This document shows, piece after piece, positions 57,465-64,000 of a DNA stretch of 64,000 nucleotides (positions are counted from its first letter, which is position 1; every line of letters begins with the position of its first letter). A program made the translations under genes and the position numbers. The DNA comes from CAVPMW01 sp963706515 (GTDB taxonomy: Bacteria; Chloroflexota; Anaerolineae; Anaerolineales; UBA4823): positions 91,630-155,629 of the forward strand of contig CAVPMW010000020.1 in the NCBI GenBank assembly GCA_963706515.1. The letters run 5' to 3'. The notes beneath the pieces were generated by a model that was not told the origin of the DNA, searched no databases, and saw nothing but the letters and a program-made list of their open reading frames with translations.

Positions 57465-58747
57465 CCCTCAGCGAAAAACCGGCCGAATGGTCGCTCGACC
57501 AGTGTCTCAAGTGCAATATCTGCACGACGGTCTGCCCGGTATCCGCAGTGACCGATCTGTTCCCCGGGCCGAAGTACACCGGACCGCAAGCCGGTCGCTT
57601 CCGCATGCCCGCCCAGGCAACTCCCGATCTTTCGGTGGATTACTGCAGCGGCTGCCGCGCCTGCAACCTGGCCTGCCCCGCAGGGGTCAAGATCGCCGAG
57701 ATCAACGCACGCGCCCGGCGCACGCTGGTGGCGCAGGGCAAAGTACCCCCGCTCAGGCGGCTGCGCAACAACCTGATCGCACGCACGGGATTGATCGGCA
57801 AGCTGGGCCAGCCGGTCGCTCCGCTGGCAAATTACGCCCTCGGGAACGGAGCGCTGCGTAAAGTCATGGAGGTGGCAATCGGCATCCATCACCAGGCGCC
57901 GCTGCCGCCATTCGCCCGCCAGCGCTTCAGCGCCTGGTTCAAAAGGCATCCACGACCGGCAGAGGCGAGGCGCCAGGTGGTATATTTTCACGGCTGCGCG
58001 ACGGAATATTACGAGCCGCGCATCGGGCGCGCCTGCATCAGCGTACTGGAGCGCAACGGCTGTGAGGTGCTCGTCCCGCCGCAAGGCTGCTGCGGATTGC
58101 CCTTGCTTTCCAATGGGGAGTTCCCGGCTGCACAAACCTACCATCTGAACAACGTCCGCTCGTTAGCCCCCTACGCCCGCCAGGGCATCCCCATCGTCGG
58201 CACGTCAACGAGCTGCACGCTGACTCTCAAGGAGGAAGCCCCCGAGCTGCTCGACTTGCACGGCGACGACGTGCGCGCAGTCGCCGAGATGACCTATGAT
58301 TTCAGCGAGTTCCTGCTGCTGCTCCTCGAAGCTGAGGCGCTGGACCTGGACTTTGCCCCGCTCCCGCTCGATTTGCCTTACCATCCACCCTGCCAGTACC
58401 GCGCCCACGGCCTGGGGCGACCGGCGAGCGAGATCATGGAGCTGATCCCTGGTCTACAAATAACCGAGAGCCAGGCAGCCTGCTGCGGCATCGCCGGGAC
58501 ATATGGCTATAAGCTGGAGAAATATCAGATCGGGATGGACGTGGGGCGCGGCTTATTCGAGTTTGTGCGCCGCTCGGGGGCGCCCCTGGCTGTATGCGAT
58601 AGCGAGACCTGCCGCTGGCAGATCACCCACGCCACCGGCATCCCGGCGATCCACCCGGTGGAGCTCCTGGCTGCGGCGTATGGCTATCCCCTGAAGGGGC
58701 TCTCGGCGGGGTGCTTCAGCTTTGTCAAGGCTGATAGCATCATTTGA
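57461..58747 (+). CDS. glpC: Anaerobic glycerol-3-phosphate dehydrogenase subunit C
   Basis: 428 residues, starting with an ATGA overlap with the GlpB stop. Two [4Fe-4S] motifs, C-L-K-C-N-I-C-T-T-V-C-P and C-S-G-C-R-A-C-N-L-A-C-P, lie in the first 75 residues. The two CCG domains follow: CCGLPLLSNGEFPAA and CCGIAGTYGYKLEKYQ. The order and length match GlpC, the membrane-associated subunit that hands electrons from GlpAB to quinone. It completes a four-function glpK-A-B-C operon, indicating glycerol use under anaerobic or fumarate/sulfur-respiring conditions. Confidence 0.93.
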   Translation: MTLSEKPAEWSLDQCLKCNICTTVCPVSAVTDLFPGPKYTGPQAGRFRMPAQATPDLSVDYCSGCRACNLACPAGVKIAEINARARRTLVAQGKVPPLRRLRNNLIARTGLIGKLGQPVAPLANYALGNGALRKVMEVAIGIHHQAPLPPFARQRFSAWFKRHPRPAEARRQVVYFHGCATEYYEPRIGRACISVLERNGCEVLVPPQGCCGLPLLSNGEFPAAQTYHLNNVRSLAPYARQGIPIVGTSTSCTLTLKEEAPELLDLHGDDVRAVAEMTYDFSEFLLLLLEAEALDLDFAPLPLDLPYHPPCQYRAHGLGRPASEIMELIPGLQITESQAACCGIAGTYGYKLEKYQIGMDVGRGLFEFVRRSGAPLAVCDSETCRWQITHATGIPAIHPVELLAAAYGYPLKGLSAGCFSFVKADSII

Positions 58748-58777
58748 GGACCGTATACTGGCAGCCTTGACAAAGCT
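58718..58777. repeat. 16-bp perfect inverted repeat across the glpC stop
   Basis: AGCTTTGTCAAGGCTG (58718-58733) and CAGCCTTGACAAAGCT (58762-58777) with a 28-base loop containing the glpC stop at 58745-58747. It may act as a terminator-like structure or mRNA 3' stabiliser. Confidence 0.5.
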
Positions 58778-58780
58778 TTA

Positions 58781-58832
58781 AGTGTTCCGTTTCTACCGAT
58801 TATTTCTAAATAATCAGGTTTGACGGAACACT
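58781..58832. terminator. Hairpin between convergent glpC and the small ParA-partner gene
   Basis: AGTGTTCCGT (58781-58790) and ACGGAACACT (58823-58832), 10 bp, with an inner imperfect GATTATTT/AAATAATC stem. It overlaps the end of the minus-strand gene at 58831 and probably terminates in both directions. Confidence 0.5.
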
Positions 58833-59259
58833 AGCCCGCCTGGCGGCGGAAAAATAACTGGTAAGAATCCTCCAGGCCGAACATTTTCTGCCCGCTCGTC
58901 GCCGATACCAGCTCCCAGCGGTCGTTTCCCGCGACCGAGAGAAACTCGTACAGGCGCGGCGAGCCCATCCAGTCAGGCACTTCAACCCCATCGATAAAGC
59001 GCAAGCGCCAGCCCACATGATACTGGAAAGTGACCAGGCGGTATTCCCACCGGCGATCCGTGGCTCGGGAGGCCGGTTCACCTGCTGATTTCACCTCTGC
59101 TCGCGAGGCGGTTGAGCGCCTGGGACGGCGCGCTGTGCTGGACGAGGCTGAAGTCTTGCGGGAGGCGGCTGGCACGCCAGGGGCCGTAACGCCGGCAGGC
59201 TCAGCCTCACCGCTCATGATCTGCGCCAGGATATCGGGTGTCTCTTTCCTTTTAGCCAT
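58831..59259 (-). CDS. Small basic protein encoded after ParA, possible partner
   Basis: 142 residues. The first 70 are a basic, Ser/Ala-rich tail (ARKRKET-type start, SASSSTARRPRRSTASRAEV), probably disordered. The second half is an alpha/beta domain: RRWEYRLVTFQYHVGWRLRFID, VPDWMGSPRLYEFLSVAGNDRWELV, FGLEDSYQLFFRRQ, which resembles small DUF4177-like beta-alpha-beta domains. It overlaps the ParA gene by eight bases. A lysine/arginine-rich N-terminus on a ParA neighbour is typical of proteins that stimulate the ParA ATPase, so it may be the cargo adaptor; that is inference. Confidence 0.62.
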   Translation of the reverse strand: MAKRKETPDILAQIMSGEAEPAGVTAPGVPAASRKTSASSSTARRPRRSTASRAEVKSAGEPASRATDRRWEYRLVTFQYHVGWRLRFIDGVEVPDWMGSPRLYEFLSVAGNDRWELVSATSGQKMFGLEDSYQLFFRRQAG

Positions 59260-59995
59260 CGAGCAAAATCCTTTCGGTCAGGGTGCGGTAATCTTCTGCT
59301 CCGGGTGAATGGGGTGCATACTCGAAGATGGTCTGCCCGTAGCCGGGGGTCTCCGACAGGCGCACGTTGTAGCGGATCGGCGTGCAGACCTGATCTCCGA
59401 AATGCCCGTGGAGCAGGGTCAGGATCTCATCCGATTTACGCACCCGGCGGTCGTAGAAGGTGGGCAGGATATATTTGAGCTCCAGCTCGGGGTGATAGTG
59501 CTGGATCGAAACGAGGCTGCGGCGGAAGTCCAACAGCCCCTGCAATGTCATTACTTCCAGCGAGACCGGGGAGAGGATTTGTTCGGCGTAGAAAAGCACG
59601 TTGATGGTCAAAGCGTCCCAGCCGGGGGAGGTATCGATGATTGCGTACTGGTAATGGTCGTCCACCCCTTGCAGCGCCTCTACCAGGGTGCGCTCGCCGC
59701 CAAAATCCTTGCGCGTGATCAGGCGCTTGATCCCCACCAGCGCGCCGCCTCCTGCGAGCAAGTCCAGGTTGGGGCGCGCCGGGTAAATCACCTGGGCAAA
59801 TCCGGCATCGCCTTGCACCAGCTCAGCCAGGCCCAGCGGAGGCGCGCAGCCCAGCAGCCGCGCCACCTGGCCCTGGGTGTCGGTGTCGATTAACAGGACG
59901 CTGCGCCCTGCCTGGGCGAGCCCGGCTGCCAGGTTGACGGCGGTCGTGGTCTTACCCACTCCGCCCTTGGAAAGCGCGACCACAATTTTCCTCAA
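59252..59995 (-). CDS. ParA-family ATPase
   Basis: 247 residues. Deviant Walker A ALSKGGVGKTTTAVNLA at the very start, DTDTQGQVARLLG (the Walker A' Asp motif) and YAIIDTSPGWDALTINVLFYAEQ (Walker B region). This is the compact ParA/Soj/MinD-like type without an N-terminal DNA-binding extension. No ParB gene with an HTH is adjacent; the overlapping small downstream gene is the likely partner. Orphan ParAs of this kind position protein cargo such as chemoreceptors or carboxysomes on the nucleoid. It uses an ATG start with AAGG before it. Confidence 0.9.
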   Translation of the reverse strand: MRKIVVALSKGGVGKTTTAVNLAAGLAQAGRSVLLIDTDTQGQVARLLGCAPPLGLAELVQGDAGFAQVIYPARPNLDLLAGGGALVGIKRLITRKDFGGERTLVEALQGVDDHYQYAIIDTSPGWDALTINVLFYAEQILSPVSLEVMTLQGLLDFRRSLVSIQHYHPELELKYILPTFYDRRVRKSDEILTLLHGHFGDQVCTPIRYNVRLSETPGYGQTIFEYAPHSPGAEDYRTLTERILLDG

Positions 59996-60024
59996 GGAAA
60001 TCCCCCGCTCAGCGGTAACCCCGG

Positions 60025-60453
60025 TTATATTGCCGAACTTTCATTCACCAGCCATTGACCGACCACCAGGCTGAGACCGATGCCCTGCTCTTGAAAGCCC
60101 AGCTTGTGGTAGAACTCGGCCGCGTCGTCGGTGAACAGGTAGACGTGCTGCCCGGGAAGCTTCTCCAGCAAGCCGTTGATCATCGAGCGCGCAATCCCCT
60201 GGCGGCGGTATGCGCTCAGCGTCCAGACGTCCACCATGTAGGCGTTGCACACGCCGTCGGAGAGCACCCGCGCGGTTCCGATGATGCGCCCGCCGGAGTA
60301 CGCCACGCAGGCTGCATAACTGTTCTCGAAGGAAACCCTGAGCTGCTCGGGAGTGCGACCGTTGTCGAAATCGTCCTCCTGCAGAGTGGTTTTCATCTCC
60401 TCCCAATTGACGTCGGTCATATCGAAGGTCATGATGATTGTGGACTGGTTCAC
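60025..60453 (-). CDS. GNAT-family N-acetyltransferase
   Basis: 142 residues, starting at GTG 60453 because AGGAG lies before it; ATG 60432 has no such site. The GNAT core is visible: RIIGTARVLSDGVCNAYMVDVWTLSAYRRQGIARSMINGLL contains the acetyl-CoA P-loop (R-R-Q-G-I-A), then HVYLFTDDAAEFYHKLGFQEQG, the typical last strand-turn. The substrate is unknown; this simple form is often a small-amine or protein N-acetyltransferase. Confidence 0.87.
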   Translation of the reverse strand: MNQSTIIMTFDMTDVNWEEMKTTLQEDDFDNGRTPEQLRVSFENSYAACVAYSGGRIIGTARVLSDGVCNAYMVDVWTLSAYRRQGIARSMINGLLEKLPGQHVYLFTDDAAEFYHKLGFQEQGIGLSLVVGQWLVNESSAI

Positions 60454-60557
60454 AGTGGGCTCCTGGGTAATCCTGAGTATTATATCAGCCGCGCCCGCAG
60501 GCGGGGAATCTCTAAAGCGAGGGAGCGGCAGGCTCCTCGCAAAAATCCACTGAAGGT

Positions 60558-60591
60558 GTCTTTGCGAGGCGTATTTTGCCGAAGCAATCTC
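60558..60591. repeat. REP-like dispersed palindrome, copy 1
   Basis: GTCTTTGCGAGGCG...GCCGAAGCAATCTC, with the same outer words as the repeats at 62810 and 63876 (TCATTGCGAG, GAAGCAATCTC). Intergenic, about 100 bases upstream of the GNAT start. Confidence 0.5.
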
Positions 60592-60741
60592 ATCACTAAT
60601 TTCTTAATCAAGAAAGGAGTTTGCTTGACGGTGTGTTCCACCGCCGGTTGCCACAGAACGGCAACCTCCTCGCAAGGACATTTGGATTATGATTGCAGGC
60701 AAATCAGCGATACCGGAAATTCTGTGGCAAAGGAGAAACCT

Positions 60742-61313
60742 ATGCAAAAACCCTGCCTGTTGTTAATTGACATCCAGAATGAGTACTTCCAGGGCGGGAA
60801 ATCTGAGCTGGTGAACCCGCTGGAAGCGAGCCTGAAAGCCAGGCAGCTGCTCGATTTTTTTCGCCAGCGCCAGCTCCCGCTGGTGCACATCCAACACATC
60901 TCCACCCGCCCCGAGGCGGCAACCTTCATCGCCGGCACGCCTGGTGCGAGATCCAGGCGAACGTCCAGCCGGCAGGCTCGGAAATCGTCATCCAAAAACA
61001 TTACCCGAACAGCTTTAGAGAGACTGGTTTGCAGGATTGCCTGGAATCGCTGGGCGTCCAGAAGCTGGTGATCGCCGGGATGATGACGCACATGTGCGTC
61101 GACGCGACGGCGCGGGCGGCATTCGACCTGGGGTACACCTGTATCGTGGCGGGCGACTCCTGCGCAACGAAAGAGCTCACTTTCGAAGGGAGCAAAGTGC
61201 CGGCAGAATACGTGCAGGGAGCATTCCTGGCCGCACTCGGCGCGATGTATGCCCGGGTGGTCAGGGCTGCCGAGCTGGTCGAGCAGCCGGAGCTATTCGA
61301 GCTCCACACTTGA
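60742..61313 (+). CDS. Isochorismatase-family cysteine hydrolase, one frameshift
   Basis: About 190 residues from ATG 60742, with AAGGAG before it. CLLLIDIQNEYFQGGKSELV carries the catalytic Asp, PLVHIQHIST precedes the frame break near 60945, and after it EIVIQKHYPNSFRETGL supplies the catalytic Lys, and VIAGMMTHMCVDATARAAFDLGY the nucleophilic Cys. These are the Asp-Lys-Cys triad of the nicotinamidase/isochorismatase family. The substrate is not predictable from the sequence. Transcribed alone. Confidence 0.88.
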
Positions 61314-61411
61314 GAGAAGTGCGCCTGATCCCAAGGTCCAAAGGAGCACAATGCAAAGAAGCGGGCATGGAACGCTGCCCGCTTCGGTAGATAAAACTTA
61401 GCCCGATGGTC

Positions 61412-61879
61412 TTATACCGCCGGCTGCGGCTTCCAGATCAGCGCGGTGGCGATCAGCCCGCCGATCGCGCCGAAGAGGGCATACAGAATCAGGTTGCAGC
61501 CCAATCCGATCAGCGAGAACCCGCCGCCCATCAGCATATTTAGATAGGGGGCGTAGTTTTCAAAGCCGGGCTGCGATTGTAAAAGCGCTAAGGCGCTGGA
61601 CACACCGGCGCCCATGATCGCGGAGAAGATCGCACCGATAACCGCCCCGATAATCGCTCCGACGACGCCAGCTAACGCGCCGACTGCCGCTCCCTGACCG
61701 TTTGACAAATTCAAGTTTGGAGCGGCAAACCTGCGGTATAGATAAACCGCAAAAATACCTGAGAGCCATACCCAACCGCACAATATGCAGTTCACGAAAT
61801 TGAGCACCGGGATGTTGCTCAACAGGGCCATGACCGCGCCAGCAATCAAGGCGGATAATAGCAATGCACGAGTGTTCAT
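61412..61879 (-). CDS. Glycine-rich membrane protein of unknown function
   Basis: 155 residues from ATG 61879, five bases after AGGAGGT. Four hydrophobic segments: ALLLSALIAGAVMALL with LNFVNCILCGWVWLSGIFAVYLY, then GAAVGALAGVVGAIIGAVIGAIF (a very Gly/Ala-rich helix) and LNMLMGGGFSLIGLGCNLIL, then GAIGGLIATALIW. It is similar in look to DUF5518/YtxH-neighbour-like small membrane proteins. Paired cysteines at CILCG. Function unknown. Confidence 0.6.
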   Translation of the reverse strand: MNTRALLLSALIAGAVMALLSNIPVLNFVNCILCGWVWLSGIFAVYLYRRFAAPNLNLSNGQGAAVGALAGVVGAIIGAVIGAIFSAIMGAGVSSALALLQSQPGFENYAPYLNMLMGGGFSLIGLGCNLILYALFGAIGGLIATALIWKPQPAV

Positions 61880-62047
61880 GATCACCTCCTGGGGAGTGTG
61901 GGGGTTAATAAACTTTTAATGTTATATCAGATGTTTGGAGGATGCACAATACCTGCATGCCGCAAATTTCCAAATTCATGTACAATTTCCAGGGATTCAA
62001 CACACGCTCAAGGCAAGCTTTCCGGTTAAGAATGCGCTGGAGGCCCA

Positions 62048-62730
62048 ATGGATTTCGACACGACCGTAAAGATGAATATCTACGAAACGATCGCCCAGAC
62101 AACACACCCGCCGACCACGTTTGAGGTTGCCCGGGCGACTGGCGCTTCGCTCAGCGAGGTAGAAGCTGCTTTCGCCAGGCTGCACCAGAAAAGACTGCTG
62201 GTGCCAGAGCCAGGCGACCCATCCCGCATCCGCATGGCGCCGCCCTTCTCCGGGATCGAGACTCCCTTCAAGGTAACGGTGCAGGGAAAAGTCTACTATG
62301 CGAATTGCGCCTGGGACGCGTTGGGGATCCCGGCTGCACTCCAGCGCGACGGAGAGGTGGAGACAGCGGATGCACAGACCGGCGAAGCGATCAGGCTGGA
62401 AGTGCGCGGCGGGCAGCCCGTCCCCGAAGCCCTGCGTGATCCATTTCGCCGTCCCTGCTGCCAAATGGTGGGCGGACATCGTATACACCTGAGCGACGAT
62501 GCTGCTCTTCCGGTCGGAAGAATCCGTGATCGCCTGGTGTAAAGAACGCGGGATTCCCCAGCGCCCGCTGATCAACCTCGAGCAGCTGTGGTACCTGGCA
62601 GTGACCTGGTACGGCAACCGCCTGACCGGTCGATTCGCGCCGCCCTGCGCCGGGTGAGATGGCGGAGATTTTTGCAAAAATCGGCCTGACCGGCCCGTTT
62701 TGGGACCCGACCAGCGACAAATGGGGTTAG
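62048..62730 (+). CDS. MerB-like organomercurial/organometal lyase with in-frame TGA at the catalytic Cys, candidate selenoprotein
   Basis: About 225 residues. An N-terminal winged-helix region reads IYETIAQTTHPPTTFEVARATG. The MerB domain has TPFKVTVQGKVYYANCAWDALGIPAAL, where C-A-W-D matches the first catalytic Cys and the Asp of MerB (Cys96, Asp99 in the R831b enzyme). After one frame change near 62430 comes HFAVPAAKWWADIVYT, then TGA at 62490-62492, then in the same frame ATMLLFRSEESVIAW and LEQLWYLAVTWYGNRL. The TGA aligns with the second catalytic Cys (Cys159 position). Another change near 62645 leads to EMAEIFAKIGLTGPFWDP and a stop at 62730. A SECIS-like hairpin follows the TGA. Other reading: a sequencing substitution TGC or TGT to TGA. 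Cleaves carbon-metal bonds by family analogy. Confidence 0.78.
62490..62533 (+). promoter_or_regulatory. UGA codon with SECIS-like hairpin
   Basis: TGA 62490-62492 is followed by an mRNA hairpin. An inner 6-bp stem TCTTCC (62506-62511)/GGAAGA (62516-62521) has the apical loop GGTC; an outer GCGA (62493-62496)/TCGC (62530-62533) closes it. The apical GU lies 19-22 bases after the UGA, the place where SelB reads bacterial SECIS elements; E. coli fdhF also has a GGUCU loop. Confidence 0.55.
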
Positions 62731-62809
62731 AATGCAAATTAAAATAATGATTGTCATCGGATTAGGAAAAACCGGGAGTTTTGGAAAATAACAACCATTG
62801 ACAAACGGA

Positions 62810-62905
62810 TGTCATTCCGAGAAGCGTTCTGTGCGACGAGGAATCCCTTTGTACACAATTTTGACAAAAGGCGAGCAGGGGATTCTCGCTTCGCTCGGAA
62901 TGACA
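62810..62905. repeat. REP-like dispersed palindrome, copy 2
   Basis: TGTCATTCCGAG (62810-62821) and CTCGGAATGACA (62894-62905) are perfect inverted ends of a 96-base element, with a partial inner match GGAATCC...GGGATTC. No coding content. Confidence 0.6.
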
Positions 62906-62946
62906 TTTCAATATCCCTATCGATGAATAAAAATAAGGAGATTTCG

Positions 62947-63813
62947 ATGGAAAGCATACTTGCCAATGGTACAAATTTCGTGTGGACCCACGCTCGCCTG
63001 CTGGAGAGGGCGATCTTCTCCTATCACTTCCTGGGAAGCGCGCCCACGCCCATCGTCGAAATCCTCAGGTCCTATCAAAACCACGACGGCGGTTTCGGGC
63101 AGGCGTTAGAACCCGACCTGCGCGCTCCGGACAGCCACCCACTGTTTGCCGAGTTCGCCCTGCGCACGCTGTATGAATGCCGGCTGCGCGAGGCCTCTCT
63201 GGTCTACCCTTTGTGCGATTTCTTAGCCAGGCACGCCGACCTGCAGGAAGGCATCCCGACGATATTCCCCTCCTCGCAGAATTACCCGCGCGCCGACCAC
63301 TGGAATAATCCTTATGCTATGCAGCCATCGATGGACCGCTTGATCGGGCTGGTGGGGCTGGCAATGCTGGCAGGGCGTCCAGCATCCCTGGCTGAAAGAG
63401 GCGCGTGAAATCTGTCTCGAAAAAATCGCAGCGACGACGTTCACGGATGCCCACACCCTGCTGACTGCATTCTGTCTCCTGGAGAGCGTGGCGCAGGATA
63501 TGGACGTGAGCGCGCTGTTTGCCAGGCTTATCGGGCGAGCTCTTCGCCGCGGACTGGTTCCGCTTGGAGACCCCGGTCGTGGAATATGGGCTTACCCCGC
63601 TCTCTTTCGCCCCGGCTCCCGATGCTTTTTGCCGGCGCATCTTTCACGGAGGCGCAGATCGCAGCCCATTTGGACGACCTGGCCTCCAAACAAGCGGAGG
63701 ACGGGGGCTGGCCAATGCAATGGCAGCCGCCGGGAGAAACGGCGCGCTGGGAATGGAGAGGGCAAAAGACCGTGAGCGCCCTGGTCACGCTGCGCGCGTA
63801 TGGCCGGATTTGA
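62947..63813 (+). CDS. Terpene-cyclase/prenyltransferase-fold (alpha-alpha toroid) protein, frameshifted
   Basis: About 290 residues from ATG 62947 with AAGGAG before it. Helical-repeat motifs are of the squalene-cyclase type: YQNHDGGFGQALEPDLRAPDSHP, FAEFALRTLYEC and, at the end, DDLASKQAEDGGWPMQWQP with the Q-x-x-D-G-G-W/F QW-like motif. Frame changes are near 63390, 63535 and 63620. There is no DDTA-type catalytic Asp motif, so it is probably a non-catalytic or unusual toroid protein and not a true cyclase. Transcribed alone, between two REP-like repeats. Confidence 0.72.
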
Positions 63814-64000
63814 GCGCATTAACCAGAGTTGATGTTTGACCTTCGGACAATAGTCCGGACCAACATCAGATGAGCTGTCATTGCGAGCGATCTTCGCGAA
63901 GCAATCTCACCAATAATTGATAAGATCGCTTCGCTTGCTAATGCACAGCAGGCTCACGATGATAGAAATTTCGAAGTTGTTGGTGGATCATGGCCGAAAT
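63814..64000. other. Intergenic tail of the window
   Basis: It contains a REP-like repeat at 63876-63908 and no coding frame that I can support; the next gene lies beyond the window. Confidence 0.4.
63876..63908. repeat. REP-like dispersed palindrome, copy 3
   Basis: TGTCATTGCGAGCGA-TC-TTCGCGAAGCAATCTC shows the same ends as copies 1 and 2, with an inner inverted TTCGCGAA. Confidence 0.55.

Overview
The window looks like a chromosome segment of a Chloroflexota bacterium, most likely of the Anaerolineae type. This is inferred from gene content and not from a marker gene. The clues are an nSTAND1-WD40 protein, lipoproteins with DUF4397 and fasciclin domains, three lipoproteins with an NBR1-like Ig domain, secreted beta-helix proteins ending in F-L-P-L-I-type tails, a TIGR03960/TIGR03936 radical SAM pair, and a short CpaE-like protein beside a receiver-DUF309 protein. 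About twenty genes are broken by one or more single-base indels, often in G or C runs. The two halves still encode conserved protein in different frames, so I read most of these as uncorrected assembly errors and annotate each as one gene.

Layout: 1-2.9 kb holds a phosphodiesterase-like enzyme cut by the window start, a membrane protein and an alpha/beta hydrolase. 3-10.4 kb holds three large secreted proteins. 10.5-14.6 kb (minus) is an HTH-nSTAND1-WD40 signalling protein. 14.8-20.6 kb is a lipoprotein array whose three members begin with the same signal-peptide cassette. 21-24.8 kb is the radical SAM pair split by a small-molecule kinase, followed by tRNA-Arg(CCG). 25 kb has a candidate small RNA and a tRNA-Pro-like remnant.

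25.9-32.2 kb (minus) is a putative sulfur-respiration operon: ArsR regulator, octaheme tetrathionate-reductase-family cytochrome, a seven-heme cytochrome fused to a membrane cytochrome b, and two YeeE/YedE sulfur-compound channels, the second carrying a rhodanese domain without its cysteine. 32.4-37 kb holds an HTH-cupin regulator and a minus-strand cluster with a LuxI/FeeM-like acyltransferase and a cytochrome P450. 37.3-43.2 kb holds large proteins of unknown function and a sulfurtransferase-carbonic anhydrase pair. 43.7-45.9 kb is a three-gene overlapping operon with a Clp1-like P-loop protein. 46-49.6 kb has the NBR1-Ig lipoproteins. 49.7-52.9 kb has an MFS transporter, an F420-type LLM oxidoreductase and a heme-binding protein. 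53-58.7 kb is an anaerobic glycerol operon glpK-glpAB-glpC. The end carries a ParA pair, a GNAT, an isochorismatase-family hydrolase, a MerB-like lyase and a terpene-cyclase-fold protein.

The strongest observation is the MerB-like gene at 62.0-62.7 kb. An in-frame TGA sits where the family has its second catalytic cysteine. The frame is the same on both sides, and a SECIS-like hairpin with a GGUC loop follows at the expected distance. This suggests a selenocysteine organometal lyase. The sulfur operon is the second main candidate for a system worth following up.
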